Part shown: piece by piece, positions 28,672 to 37,482 of the stretch
How positions within the stretch are numbered: position 1 is the first letter of the stretch
Layout of the letters: each line of letters starts with the position of its first letter
Assembly: GCF_013520985.1 (NCBI RefSeq)
Contig: NZ_JACDTY010000002.1
Span: 496,001 to 560,000 of the forward strand
Length of the DNA stretch: 64,000 nt
Origin: Mesorhizobium neociceri
GTDB taxonomy: Bacteria; Pseudomonadota; Alphaproteobacteria; Rhizobiales; Rhizobiaceae
Reading direction: 5' to 3'
Translations under genes and position numbers: made by a program
Notes under the pieces: generated by a model
Databases searched by the model: none
The model's input: the letters and a program-made list of their open reading frames with translations, nothing else
What the model was told of the DNA's origin: nothing

Positions 28672-28876
28672 CACCAAGGTGCCGATGATCTATGCCGCGA
28701 TCGGCTATTGGGGCATCGGCCTGCCGCTCGGCGTGCTGCTCGCCTTCCATTTCGGCCTCGACGGTGTCGGCATCTGGATCGGCCTCGCCTCGGGTCTGGC
28801 CGTGGTGGCGGCGCTGCTCCTGGCCCGCTGGCTCAGGCGCGACCGCATAGCGCCACCGCTTGTCTTCGGCCATTGA
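28672..28876 (+). pseudogene. Truncated second copy of the MATE gene 3' end
   Basis: Reads [20 protein letters not shown] and on to APPLVFGH then stop, matching the last ~68 residues of the MATE protein with few amino-acid changes (H to D, V to A, L to I). It has no promoter or N-terminal part and cannot make a functional transporter. It keeps the native-looking terminator at 28876-28919, which the intact gene has lost. Confidence 0.85.
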
Positions 28877-28919
28877 AAACGAAACGGCGACCGGACAATT
28901 CCGGCGGCCACTTCGTTTT
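28876..28919. terminator. Bidirectional terminator (MATE tail / ABC operon)
   Basis: AAAACGAA (28876-28883) pairs with TTCGTTTT (28912-28919), with an inner CCGG/CCGG stem (28891-28894, 28901-28904). A-rich and T-rich outer arms make it a terminator in both directions between convergent genes. Confidence 0.6.
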
Positions 28920-28929
28920 GCCAGTTCGC

Positions 28930-29733
28930 TCAATTCCCCTCCGACGACATCGCGCCGAGCAGCCTGCGGATATCGCCGAACCTGGCGATCGCGCCGAACA
29001 CCAGTGCCGCCACCGCAACGAAGAACACCGACACCGCGGCCATGGTCGGCGTGTAGCCGTAGCGCAGCGCGTTGAAGATCTTGATCGGCAGCGTTTCTGT
29101 GGTGAAGCCGATCGTCATATAGGCGACGATGTATTCGTTGAGCGACAGCACGAAGGCGAAGGCATAGCCCGAGACGAGGTAAGGCAGGATCAGCGGCAGC
29201 ACCACCGTCTTCAGCACCGTGCGGTCGTCGGCGCCCATGGTCGCGGCGGCCTCGACCAGCGAGCGGTCGATCGAGGCAAAGCCCAGCGACAGCGTCACCA
29301 GCGGCAGCGTCACGAAGAAGATGGCGTGGCTGACGATGGCGGTGAAGAACTGGCCGAACAGCCCGACCGTCGCCCAGAAGCTGAGAAAGCCGAGCGCGGT
29401 GATGACCGGCGGCAGGATGAAGGGCGCCAACCCCAGCACCTGGAAAATGTTCGCCCATGGCGCAATGCGTCGCCACAGGAACCAGGCCAGCGGCAGCGCG
29501 ACCGCAACGGCAATCGCGGCCGAACAGACGGCGAGCGTCACCGAATGGATCAGCGCCAGCCGCCATTCCGGGTCGGTGAAGATCTGGGCGTACCAGGCGA
29601 GCGAGAAGCCGACCGGCGGGAAGGAGAGCTCCTGGCGCGAATTCACCGACACGCCGGCGACGACAATGAGCGGCGCCGCCAGGAACAAAGCGACAATGGT
29701 GAAATAGACACGGCGCAGCAAGGTCGCGGTCAT
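28930..29733 (-). CDS. Polyamine-type ABC importer, permease 2 (PotC-like)
   Basis: A 267-residue permease with six helices and the EAA-type loop (LVEAAATMGADDRTVLKTVVLP near 174-195), then FAFVLSLNEYIVAYMTIGF. ATG 29733 overlaps the preceding permease stop by 4 bases. It is the last gene of the minus-strand operon 32845-28930. Confidence 0.9.
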   Translation of the reverse strand: MTATLLRRVYFTIVALFLAAPLIVVAGVSVNSRQELSFPPVGFSLAWYAQIFTDPEWRLALIHSVTLAVCSAAIAVAVALPLAWFLWRRIAPWANIFQVLGLAPFILPPVITALGFLSFWATVGLFGQFFTAIVSHAIFFVTLPLVTLSLGFASIDRSLVEAAATMGADDRTVLKTVVLPLILPYLVSGYAFAFVLSLNEYIVAYMTIGFTTETLPIKIFNALRYGYTPTMAAVSVFFVAVAALVFGAIARFGDIRRLLGAMSSEGN

Positions 29734-30584
29734 AGTGCGTTCTCCCGGCGTCCGACGAGCAGCGTCAGTCCGACCAGCGCCAGCGAGATCAGTACCAGGA
29801 ATACCGCCATCGCGGCTCCAAACGGCATGTTGGACTGGTAGATCGCCTGGTCGGTGATCAGCACGGACAGCGTCCAGTGTTGCGGCCGTCCCAGAATCTG
29901 CGGCAAAAGATAGGAGCCGAGCGCAAAGACGAAGACCATGATCAGCGTCGCCACGATGGTGTTGCGCAGCGCCGGCGCGACGACATTGAAGAAGGCCCGG
30001 ATTGGCGAAGCGCCGAGCGTGCGCGCCGCTTCGAGCAATGTCGGATCGAAGCGGACCAAAGCGGGGTAAAGCACCAGGATGGTGTAGGGCAACGCCTGGT
30101 AGACCATGCCGGTCAGCACCGCGCCAAAGGTCGGCAGCAGCGCCACTGGCTTGTCCATCAGCCCGATCGCCACGAACAGATTGGTGATCCCGGCGGTGCG
30201 CGAAAACAGTGTCGACCAGGCAAAGCCGATAATGACCTCCGACAGCGACAGCACCGACAAGAGGCCGACCAGCCACAGTGTCTGCACCCGACGCGGCCGC
30301 CGGGTCAAAAGGTAGGTGAAGGGAAAGGCGATGGCCACGCAGCAGACGGCGACCAGCACCGCCAGCATCAGCGAAAAGCCGAGCACGCCACCGAAGAACA
30401 CCGACAGGAAGCGGGCGTAATTGTCGAAGACGAAGTCCGGCGTGTAGAAACCGGACGGATTGCGCTTGAAGAAGCTGACCGCGATCATCGTCGAGAACGG
30501 CACGACGAAGAATACGATCAGCATCAGCGCCGGAAAGAACAGCGGCGTGTAGTCGGCTACCGATTTCGGGGCTTCGCGTCTCAT
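29730..30584 (-). CDS. Polyamine-type ABC importer, permease 1 (PotB-like)
   Basis: A 284-residue permease with six hydrophobic segments and an EAA-type loop (LLEAARTLGASPIRAFFNVVAP near 175-196). It overlaps the ATPase gene (ATGA at 30581-30584) and the next permease (29730-29733), so all three are translationally coupled. Confidence 0.9.
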   Translation of the reverse strand: MRREAPKSVADYTPLFFPALMLIVFFVVPFSTMIAVSFFKRNPSGFYTPDFVFDNYARFLSVFFGGVLGFSLMLAVLVAVCCVAIAFPFTYLLTRRPRRVQTLWLVGLLSVLSLSEVIIGFAWSTLFSRTAGITNLFVAIGLMDKPVALLPTFGAVLTGMVYQALPYTILVLYPALVRFDPTLLEAARTLGASPIRAFFNVVAPALRNTIVATLIMVFVFALGSYLLPQILGRPQHWTLSVLITDQAIYQSNMPFGAAMAVFLVLISLALVGLTLLVGRRENAL

Positions 30585-31618
30585 GCGCCGAGCACCACGC
30601 AGCTGGCCGGTGGCAGCGTGACGCCGACCTTGGCGCCGACCGGCACGTCATGCCGTTCGCGTGGCGTCGTCACCGCGATGATGCTGGTGCCGCCGACGTC
30701 GACGAAGGTCTCGATGGTGCCGCCGAGATCGCGCACGAAACTCACCTCGCCGGTGATGGCCAAGCCGCCGGGGCTGCCCAGATGCACATCCTCGGGACGC
30801 ACAGAGACAGACGCCTTGGTCTGGCCCGCCGGCATGGCAAGGCCTGGAATGGCGGTGCCGAGGATGGTGGTACGCCCGGTGCTGTCGATTTCGGCCGGCA
30901 GCAGATTGGTGATGCCGATGAAGTCGGCGACGAAGGCGTCGGCCGGCTTGCGGTAGATTTCGATCGGCGGCGCCGCCTGCAGGATCTTGCCATGGCCCAT
31001 GACGACGACGAGGTCGGCCATGGTCATGGCTTCGCGCTGGTCGTGAGTGACGACGATGGTGGTGATGCCGAGCCGCTGCTGCAGCTGGCGCAGTTCCACC
31101 TGCATGGCCTCGCGCAGTTTGGCGTCGAGCGCCGACAGTGGCTCGTCGAGCAGGAACAGTTTCGGCGACAGCGCAAGCGCGCGGGCAATCGCCACGCGCT
31201 GGCGCTGGCCGCCCGACAGTTTCGCCACCGGACGGTCGGCAAAGCCGGTCAGATGGATCAGGCTCAGCAATTCGTCGACGCGCTTCTTCTGCCCGTCCTT
31301 CGAGGCGCCGCGAATGCGCAGCGCATAGGCGATGTTGTCACCGACGGAGAGATGCGGAAACAGCGCCAGCGACTGGAACACCATGCCGAGATTGCGCTTG
31401 TGCGTCGGCAGCGGGGTGATGTCCTCGCCGTCGAGCACGATGGCGCCGCTGGTCGGCTCTTCCAAGCCGGCGATCATGCGCAGCAGCGTGGTCTTGCCGC
31501 AGCCGGACGGGCCTAGCAGGCACACGAACGTGCCATGCGGCACGTTGAGCTGGACATTGTCGACGGCGGCGAAATTGCCGAACATCTTGGTGATGGCGTT
31601 GATGTCTAGTCCGGACAT
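30581..31618 (-). CDS. Polyamine-type ABC importer, ATPase
   Basis: A 345-residue PotA-like ATPase: Walker A GPSGCGKTT, Q-loop VFQSLALFPHL, signature LSGGQRQR, Walker B LFLLDEPLSALD, switch VVTHDQREAMTMAD, and a C-terminal TOBE domain. I chose ATG 31618 with AGGA seven bases upstream; the frame is open 13 codons further. It is the only ATPase on this strand near three permease pairs' worth of genes, so it may also serve the amino-acid permeases upstream. Confidence 0.91.
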   Translation of the reverse strand: MSGLDINAITKMFGNFAAVDNVQLNVPHGTFVCLLGPSGCGKTTLLRMIAGLEEPTSGAIVLDGEDITPLPTHKRNLGMVFQSLALFPHLSVGDNIAYALRIRGASKDGQKKRVDELLSLIHLTGFADRPVAKLSGGQRQRVAIARALALSPKLFLLDEPLSALDAKLREAMQVELRQLQQRLGITTIVVTHDQREAMTMADLVVVMGHGKILQAAPPIEIYRKPADAFVADFIGITNLLPAEIDSTGRTTILGTAIPGLAMPAGQTKASVSVRPEDVHLGSPGGLAITGEVSFVRDLGGTIETFVDVGGTSIIAVTTPRERHDVPVGAKVGVTLPPASCVVLGA

Positions 31619-31701
31619 GAGTTGATCCTGTAAACCGGAGGATATTGCGAATGGCACTGCTTCCCCGCTCCGCGATGCGAAAGGGAATTCGGCGATCGGC
31701 G

Positions 31702-31725
31702 GCCTCTCCCTGTCAGGGGAGAGGC
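31702..31725. terminator. Stem-loop between binding protein and ATPase genes
   Basis: GCCTCTCCC (31702-31710) and GGGAGAGGC (31717-31725) form a perfect 9-bp stem with a 6-nt loop. It lies in the 138-base gap after the binding-protein gene. Absence of a T-tract suggests partial attenuation or mRNA protection. The CTCTCCC/GGGAGAG arms resemble those of the large palindromic repeat at 38846. Confidence 0.5.
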
Positions 31726-31756
31726 ATTATGCGAGGTCAGGCGAGCTCTTAGGCGC

Positions 31757-32845
31757 TCACCCGACGATCAGCTCGGTCCACTTCTGGTTGATCCAGTCGG
31801 CCTTCGACGTATAGAGGTCGTAACGCGGGATGATCGGATCGATGTCCGACGACACTGCGGCGAACTCTTCCGGCTTGAGGTCGAGCACTTCTTTCTTCAG
31901 CGTCGGCGTGGTGCCGACCTTGCGCGACATCACGCCCTGCATAGACGGCTGGCTCATATAGTCGATGAAGACATGCGCCTCGTCGACCTTGGTCGAGGCG
32001 CGCGACAGCACCCAATTGCCGGAATCCTGGATGCCGCCTTCCTTCGGGAAGGTCGAGCGGACGTGGAAGCCGTCGGCGACCGCCAGCCCGGTCACATCGT
32101 GATAGTATTGGCCCATCGGGATCTCGCCCGACTTCAGCGCTTGTTCGAACTGCGCTTCGTCGCGATACCAGAGGCGGACATTCGGCTTGACCTCGGCAAG
32201 TTTCTCGAACGCCTTGTTCAGCCCCTCTTCGGTGTCGAGCGCGTTGGTGCCGCCCATGAAAGTCTTGGCTGTCACTTCGAGCAGGAACGAGTTGGAGGCA
32301 AGCGCCAAAAGGCCAAGCTTGTCCTCGTTGGCCTTGTCCCACAGGGCCGCCCACGATGTCGGCGCATCCTTGTAGACGTCGGTGTTGCTGACCAACGTGA
32401 TCCACCAGGCGACGGCGCCGATGCCGGCGACGCGGCCATCCGGGTATTTGTTGATGAAGCGCGGCAGCAGGTCGCCATAGTGCTTGAACTTCGACGTATC
32501 GAGCGGCGTCCACAATTCCGTCGACTGGCCCTTCAGCGTCGAGGTCTGCGACATCATCGAAAGGTCGGCCGGCGCCTGACCGGCCTTGGCCGCTTGCTCC
32601 AGCTGCACCAGCCAGGCCTCGCCGGTCGGCTCGGCGACCGATTCCACGGCAATGCCGGTTGCCTTGGTGAAGTCGGGGAAGACGTGCTCGTCGAAGGATT
32701 TCTTGAAGTAGCCGCCATAGACGCCGACCTTCAGCGACTTGTCCTGCGCCCTCAGGATCGACGGCATGGCGAGCACGCCTGATATGGCGAGGCCCGCGCC
32801 AAGCACGCCGCGCCGTGTCAGGGATTTTCCGATCAGTCTGTTCAT
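31757..32845 (-). CDS. ABC importer binding protein (PotD-like, Tat leader)
   Basis: A 362-residue periplasmic protein. Leader with twin Arg SLTRRGVLGAGLA (about 8-20) and a likely cleavage after ILRAQ. Body: SLKVGVYGGYFKKSFDEHVF and WVLSRASTKVDEAHVFIDYM, patterns of the spermidine/putrescine (type II) binding family. ATG 32845 has GAGGAG seven bases upstream; the open frame continues upstream without coding character. First gene of the importer 32845-28930. Confidence 0.9.
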   Translation of the reverse strand: MNRLIGKSLTRRGVLGAGLAISGVLAMPSILRAQDKSLKVGVYGGYFKKSFDEHVFPDFTKATGIAVESVAEPTGEAWLVQLEQAAKAGQAPADLSMMSQTSTLKGQSTELWTPLDTSKFKHYGDLLPRFINKYPDGRVAGIGAVAWWITLVSNTDVYKDAPTSWAALWDKANEDKLGLLALASNSFLLEVTAKTFMGGTNALDTEEGLNKAFEKLAEVKPNVRLWYRDEAQFEQALKSGEIPMGQYYHDVTGLAVADGFHVRSTFPKEGGIQDSGNWVLSRASTKVDEAHVFIDYMSQPSMQGVMSRKVGTTPTLKKEVLDLKPEEFAAVSSDIDPIIPRYDLYTSKADWINQKWTELIVG

Positions 32846-32913
32846 CCGATTTCTCCTCAGTTGATGCCGGCTATGCCGGCAGGTTCCCTTCACACACTGT
32901 CCGCCGCCTGGCG

Positions 32914-33561
32914 TCAGTGGGCCGCCGCTCGTTGTTCGAGCGTACGGGCGTATTGCGTCAGTGGAAAGCACATGACGAAGAAGATCAGCGCCACCAGCCC
33001 GTAAACCTTGAACGGTTCGAAGGTGGCGTTGTTGATGGCGTTGGAGGTCCTGACCAGTTCCTCGAAGCCGATGATCGAGGTCAGCGCCGTCGATTTGATC
33101 AATTGCACCAGGAAGCCGACGATCGGCGCCCTTGTGATCGAGAAGGCCTGCGGCAGGATGACGAGCCTCAGCTCCTGCAGCCGGTGCAGGCCAAGGCTGG
33201 CGCCGGCGTCCCATTGCCCGCGCGGCAGCGCGTCGACGCCGCTGCGCCAGATCTCGGCAAGATAGGCGCTGGCGAAGAAGGTGAGACCGAGCACCGCGGC
33301 CGTCCACGGCTCGATGCGCAGGCCGAGCATCGGCAGGCCGAAGAACATCAGGAACAGCTGCATCAACAGCGGCGTGCCCTGGAACAGCGCTATGTAGCCG
33401 GAAGCGATGCGCCGGCTCCATTTATTTTCCGCGATGCGGAAAAACAGCACGATCAGGCCGACCAGCGCGCCGCCGACGAAGGCTGCCAGCGACAACAGCA
33501 CCGTCCAGCGCGCGGCGAGCAAGAGGTTGCGAACGATGTCCCAGAAGGTGAATTCGATCAT
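32914..33561 (-). CDS. Polar amino-acid ABC permease B (HisMQ-type)
   Basis: A 215-residue permease with four or five helices, the FQGTPLLMQLFLMFFGLP motif (about 60-77) and the EAA-type loop (GASLGLHRLQELRLVILPQAF near 125-145). It overlaps its partner by 4 bases. There is no amino-acid-type ATPase next to it: the following genes downstream (32845-28930) are a polyamine-type importer with a PotA-like ATPase. Confidence 0.9.
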   Translation of the reverse strand: MIEFTFWDIVRNLLLAARWTVLLSLAAFVGGALVGLIVLFFRIAENKWSRRIASGYIALFQGTPLLMQLFLMFFGLPMLGLRIEPWTAAVLGLTFFASAYLAEIWRSGVDALPRGQWDAGASLGLHRLQELRLVILPQAFSITRAPIVGFLVQLIKSTALTSIIGFEELVRTSNAINNATFEPFKVYGLVALIFFVMCFPLTQYARTLEQRAAAH

Positions 33562-34214
33562 GACACGCCAGCCCCCAAGACGCGGCGCCCACCTGTGACC
33601 AGTCCCCGGCGCAATGCCATCGACAAAGCGAGATAGACCAAGGTCACGACAAAATAGGTCTCGAAGGAACGGAAGGTGCGCGCCTGCAGCATGTCGGCCT
33701 CGTAGGTCAGCTCGCGCACCGCGATCTGCGACACCACGGCCGATTCCAGCATCATGATGACGATCTGGCTGGTCAGCGCGGGGTAGATCACCTTCAGCGC
33801 CTGCGGCAGCACGATCTTGATGAACACCTGGCGTGGCCGAAGCCCCAGTGAAAGAGCGGCTTCCGTCTGCCCGCCGGGCACGGCATCGAGACCGGCGCCG
33901 ACGATTTCAATGGTGTAGGCCGCCATGTTGAGCGTCATTGCCAGCATGGCGGCCAGGATCGGATCGAGCCTTATGCCGAGGCTGGGCAGCCCGAAGAAGA
34001 TGAAGAACAGCTGCACCAGGAACGGCGTGTTGCGCATCACCTCGACATAGACCGCGATGGCGCGCTTCACGACTACCGGGCCGTTGCGCCGGCCGGCAGC
34101 GCCGAGGATGCTGAGCAGCGTACCCACGAGCGTGGTCACGACGATCAACAGGATCGTCGTGAGCGCGCCACGCGCGATGTCGCCCAGGGCGCCTGCAAGC
34201 CAGCCAAAGGCCAC
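33558..34214 (-). CDS. Polar amino-acid ABC permease A (HisMQ-type)
   Basis: A 218-residue permease with the family motif MRNTPFLVQLFFIFFGLP (about 60-77) and an EAA-type loop (ALSLGLRPRQVFIKIVLPQAL). The start is GTG 34214, six bases downstream of the binding-protein stop. Together with the overlapping permease 32914-33561 it forms a heterodimer for a basic or polar amino acid. Confidence 0.9.
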   Translation of the reverse strand: MAFGWLAGALGDIARGALTTILLIVVTTLVGTLLSILGAAGRRNGPVVVKRAIAVYVEVMRNTPFLVQLFFIFFGLPSLGIRLDPILAAMLAMTLNMAAYTIEIVGAGLDAVPGGQTEAALSLGLRPRQVFIKIVLPQALKVIYPALTSQIVIMMLESAVVSQIAVRELTYEADMLQARTFRSFETYFVVTLVYLALSMALRRGLVTGGRRVLGAGVS

Positions 34215-34220
34215 GGCAAC

Positions 34221-35015
34221 TCAATCCTTGAGGTTGTCGGGGTTGAGCGGCGTCTTCAGCCAGGCCTTCGAGCTCTCGTCGAGCTTGCCGTCGGCCAGCA
34301 TCTTGGCGACCGCATCATTGACCGCCGCCTTCAGACGGTCCTCTTTCTTGTTGAGGCCGATATGGGAGGGTGAGGTCAAAAGCTGGAACTTCTGCTCCGG
34401 CTTCAGCGCGTCCTGCTTGGCCAGCACCTGGGCGCCGACGTCGTTGCCGACCACCATCAGCTGGGTCTGACCGGAGATGAAGGCCTGGATGACGGAGTTG
34501 TAGTTGTCGAAGCGCTTGATGTCGGCCGATGCCGGCGCCGCTTCAGTCAGCGAGGTGTCCTCAAGGGTGCCGCGATTGACGGCGATCGACTTGTCGGCGA
34601 GGTCTTCCTTGCCTTTGACCGAAAGTGCTGCCGGACCGATGACGGCGATGTAATAGGGCGCATAAGCGGCGGCGAAGTCGATCACCTCCTCGCGCTCCTT
34701 GGAGTAGCCGACGCTCATCAAAATATCGACGCGCTTGTCGGTGAGATACGGGATGCGGTTCTGGCCGGTGACGCTGACCAGATTGAGTTTCACCTTCAAG
34801 GAATCGGCGATCGCCTGGGCGACGTCGACGTCATAGCCCTTGATGCTCATATCGGCGCTGGCCGAGGAGAAGGGCGGGAAGTCGGAGAAGATGCCGACAT
34901 TGATGGCGCCGGCCTTGGTGATGTCGTCGACGGCGTCGGCATGCGCCTGCGCGGTAAGGCCGAGGCCGGCGAGCATCAGCGCGGCGGCGACGGTTGATTT
35001 CATGTGAAAATTCAT
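34221..35015 (-). CDS. Polar amino-acid binding protein
   Basis: A 264-residue periplasmic protein of the SBP_bac_3 family. Signal peptide about residues 1-26 (AAALMLAGLGLTAQAHADA). Seen: GIFSDFPPFSSASADMSIKG, YDVDVAQAIADSL, and the ligand-site Arg region KRVDILMSVGYSKEREEVIDF. MNF and MKS codons offer two starts (35015 and 35003), and AAGGGA precedes the first. It lies downstream of the agmatinase gene, separated by a strong hairpin, so a guanidino compound or basic amino acid is a plausible ligand. Confidence 0.9.
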   Translation of the reverse strand: MNFHMKSTVAAALMLAGLGLTAQAHADAVDDITKAGAINVGIFSDFPPFSSASADMSIKGYDVDVAQAIADSLKVKLNLVSVTGQNRIPYLTDKRVDILMSVGYSKEREEVIDFAAAYAPYYIAVIGPAALSVKGKEDLADKSIAVNRGTLEDTSLTEAAPASADIKRFDNYNSVIQAFISGQTQLMVVGNDVGAQVLAKQDALKPEQKFQLLTSPSHIGLNKKEDRLKAAVNDAVAKMLADGKLDESSKAWLKTPLNPDNLKD

Positions 35016-35050
35016 TGTGGTTCCCTTCTGGAAGCTTGTTTGTTTTGAAA

Positions 35051-35077
35051 CGGCCGCCGGCTCCAGCGCGGCGGCCG
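35051..35077 (-). terminator. Hairpin between agmatinase and amino-acid importer
   Basis: CGGCCGCCG (35051-35059) and CGGCGGCCG (35069-35077) form a perfect 9-bp stem. On the minus strand it is followed by GTTTC, so it may reduce read-through from the agmatinase gene into the importer. Confidence 0.5.
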
Positions 35078-35096
35078 CCTTTGCATGTGAAGTCCG

Positions 35097-36158
35097 TCAG
35101 GCCCCCTTGCCCGTAATGGCCGGGCTGAACACCATCAGGCTCAGGATTTCGAACAGGACCTGCGCGCCGACATGGGCGGTGTTGGTGGTGGCGTCATATT
35201 GCGGCGCCACCTCGACGACGTCGCCGCCGACAATGTTGAGGCCTTTCAGGCCGCGCAGCAGTTCGAGCACTTCGCGCGTCGTCAGGCCGCCGATCTCCGG
35301 CGTGCCGGTGCCCGGCGCGAAGGCCGGATCGACACTGTCGACGTCGAAGGAGATGTAGGTCGGGCCATCGCCGACGATCTTGCGCGCCTTCTCGATGATG
35401 GCGGGGATGCCGAGGCCAGTCACCTCTTCGGCATGCACCACCGTCATGCCGGATTCGTAGGTAAACTCCCACAGATATTCGGCCGAGCCTCTGATGCCGA
35501 TCTGGATGGTGCGGGTCGGGTCGAGGACGCCGTCCAGCACCGCGTTGCGGAACGGGCCGCCATGGTGGAATTTGGTCATGTCGAACAGCCCGCTGGTGTC
35601 GCAATGGGCGTCGATGTGGATCATGCCGACCGGCGCTTGTCTGCCGACCGCCTTCAGGATCGGATGGCTGATCGAGTGGTCGCCGCCGACCGACAACGGC
35701 AGCACGCCGGCGTCGACGATCTGGTTGGTGCGGCGCTCGATGTCTTCATGGCTGATCTCCAGCCGGTAGCGGCTGCGGAACGGCGTATCGCCGATGTCGG
35801 CGACCCGAAGCTCATGCGTCGGCGCGCACTCCAGCACGTGGTTGTAGGGGCCGATGCGCTCGATGGCGCGCAGCGCCCTCGGCCCGAAGCGCGAGCCGGG
35901 CCGGTTGGTGACGCCGAGATCCATCGGCACGCCGATAATCGCCACCTGCAAATCGCCGAAATCCGGATTGTCGGCAGCGATTTCGCGGTAGGGCGCAGCG
36001 AGGAAAGTCGGGATGCCGGAATAGGGCGCCAGCCTGGTGCCGCTCTTGGAGAATATCTTGTCGGCGACCTTGCGGAACTTCGGGTCGAACATCTCGCCGC
36101 CATGGCTCTCGCCATATTTGCGGCGCAACGCGTCGAGTTTGCCGCGATCATAACCCAT
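35097..36158 (-). CDS. speB: Agmatinase-family ureohydrolase (agmatinase or guanidinobutyrase)
   Basis: A 353-residue di-manganese hydrolase that splits a guanidino group to urea plus an amine. Motifs: GGDHSISHP (about 160-168), HIDAHCDTSG (about 184-193) and SFDVDSVDPAFAPGTGTPE (about 271-289), which carry all metal ligands. At 353 residues it is longer than E. coli SpeB (306) because of an N-terminal extension, and such longer members include guanidinobutyrases, so the substrate is open. ATG 36158 has GGAGGAG seven bases upstream. It is divergent from a LysR regulator and next to an amino-acid importer. The urea product could feed the urease at the left end of the window. Confidence 0.85.
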   Translation of the reverse strand: MGYDRGKLDALRRKYGESHGGEMFDPKFRKVADKIFSKSGTRLAPYSGIPTFLAAPYREIAADNPDFGDLQVAIIGVPMDLGVTNRPGSRFGPRALRAIERIGPYNHVLECAPTHELRVADIGDTPFRSRYRLEISHEDIERRTNQIVDAGVLPLSVGGDHSISHPILKAVGRQAPVGMIHIDAHCDTSGLFDMTKFHHGGPFRNAVLDGVLDPTRTIQIGIRGSAEYLWEFTYESGMTVVHAEEVTGLGIPAIIEKARKIVGDGPTYISFDVDSVDPAFAPGTGTPEIGGLTTREVLELLRGLKGLNIVGGDVVEVAPQYDATTNTAHVGAQVLFEILSLMVFSPAITGKGA

Positions 36159-36337
36159 GTCGGTCTCCTCCTGCCGGGCCGGCGCATGCGGCCGTGGCGA
36201 CATCTGCGAACTGACCGTCATCCGGCCGGGTCGCTATCCCGCTGGCTGCCTGCAGATCTCACGTCATTGATGCTGTTCTGGGACAAAGTGTCCGGCAGCC
36301 GCATTGAAAAATCAATTGATATTGTTAGGGTACAGAT

Positions 36338-36354
36338 TGTGAGAAAATCTCACA
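36338..36354. promoter_or_regulatory. LysR-type operator between agmatinase and LysR genes
   Basis: TGTGAGA AAA TCTCACA is a perfect palindrome with 7-bp arms and a 3-nt centre. It contains a T-N11-A box (T at 36340, A at 36352), the usual LysR recognition form, and starts 33 bases before the lysR ATG. It probably serves autoregulation and control of the divergent hydrolase gene. Confidence 0.6.
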
Positions 36355-36370
36355 GAGTATCCGTTGCCCA

Positions 36371-37339
36371 ATGGCCAAGCGTCTGCCCCCCTTAAATCCC
36401 CTGCGCGCCTTCGAGGCGACGGCGCGTCACGCCTCGCTGACCAAGGCGGCGAGTGAGCTCAATGTCACCCATGGCGCCATCAGCCATCAGATCAAGGCGC
36501 TCGAGCAGTCACTCGGCGTAAAACTGTTCGAGCGCACCGGGCAGCGGGTAAAGCTCACACCGCATGGCGCCGAGCTGTTGCCGGCGGTGTCGACCGCCTT
36601 TGACGGCATTGCCGCCGCCACCCAGCGCATGACCAGGCCGGCCAGCGCCGGTACGCTGTCGGTCTCCTGCGTGCCGGCGCTGCTGCTTCTGTGGATGACG
36701 CCGCGGCTCGGCAGCTTCATGGCGCAATATCCCGATATCAGGCTGACGCTGATCCCGTCCAACGACCCCAAGGACATCCGCGCGCCGCAGGTCGACGTCT
36801 GCGTGCTCTATGGCGACGGCAGCTGGACCGACTGCTGGATGCGGAAATGGTCGGGCCTCGAATTGTTCCCGGTGGTCAGCCCGACGCTGATCAACAACCG
36901 GCCGATCCGCATCTGCCGGGATCTTGCCGACCATGTCATCCTGCATGGCGATGACGGCCGCGAGTGGCACACCTGGCTGGCCGCCGCCGACGGGCTCGAC
37001 CTCGAGCGTGGCCGGCGACACCATCTCGGCGACGCGCGCACTGCCATCGAGGCCGCGGTGCATGGCCATGGCGTGGCGCTTGGCGATTCCGTCACCGCCA
37101 GCATGCTGCTCGCCAGGGGCCTGCTGGTGGCGCCGTTCAGCCTGTCGGTGCCGGCGGTCGACGATTTCTACGTTGTCTGTCGCAACGAAATGCGCTCGGC
37201 GCCGATCGTGCAATTGTTCATCGACTGGCTGTTTGCCGAGAAGGAACAGGCCGACAGCCGTGCCGACGCGCCGGTGGCCGGTCGCATCGGCATTCGCAGG
37301 AAGCGCCCGGCGCTGCGGGTGGTCGGCGCCAAGAGTTGA
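36371..37339 (+). CDS. LysR-family regulator, GcvA subgroup
   Basis: A 322-residue regulator: HTH at about 8-66 (LNPLRAFEATARHASLTKAA, SELNVTHGAISHQIKALEQS) and an effector domain at about 90-300, with a basic C-terminal tail after 300 (RIGIRRKRPALRV). Divergent from the agmatinase gene, with a perfect palindrome between, so it is the likely regulator of the guanidino-compound operon. Confidence 0.92.
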   Translation: MAKRLPPLNPLRAFEATARHASLTKAASELNVTHGAISHQIKALEQSLGVKLFERTGQRVKLTPHGAELLPAVSTAFDGIAAATQRMTRPASAGTLSVSCVPALLLLWMTPRLGSFMAQYPDIRLTLIPSNDPKDIRAPQVDVCVLYGDGSWTDCWMRKWSGLELFPVVSPTLINNRPIRICRDLADHVILHGDDGREWHTWLAAADGLDLERGRRHHLGDARTAIEAAVHGHGVALGDSVTASMLLARGLLVAPFSLSVPAVDDFYVVCRNEMRSAPIVQLFIDWLFAEKEQADSRADAPVAGRIGIRRKRPALRVVGAKS

Positions 37340-37426
37340 GGCTGGACCGGAGCAGCTGCTTTTTGTCGGGCCAGCCCGGAAAGCGGGAAGCGCTTTCAAA
37401 AATTGAATGCTATTAGGGGTTTGCCA

Positions 37427-37482
37427 AGCAGCTCCAGGAAAAGTGCGCAGCGGTTTTCCGTCCGGAGATGCGTTGGAAAAGC
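37427..37482. repeat. Short palindromic intergenic repeat, copy R1
   Basis: Contains GCTCCAGGAAAAGTGCGCAG and CGGTTTTCCGTCCGGAGATG, matching the copies at 55946-56020 and 58012-58060. It lies in the 5' leader of pncB. The palindromic ends suggest a rhizobial RIME-like element. Confidence 0.6.
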
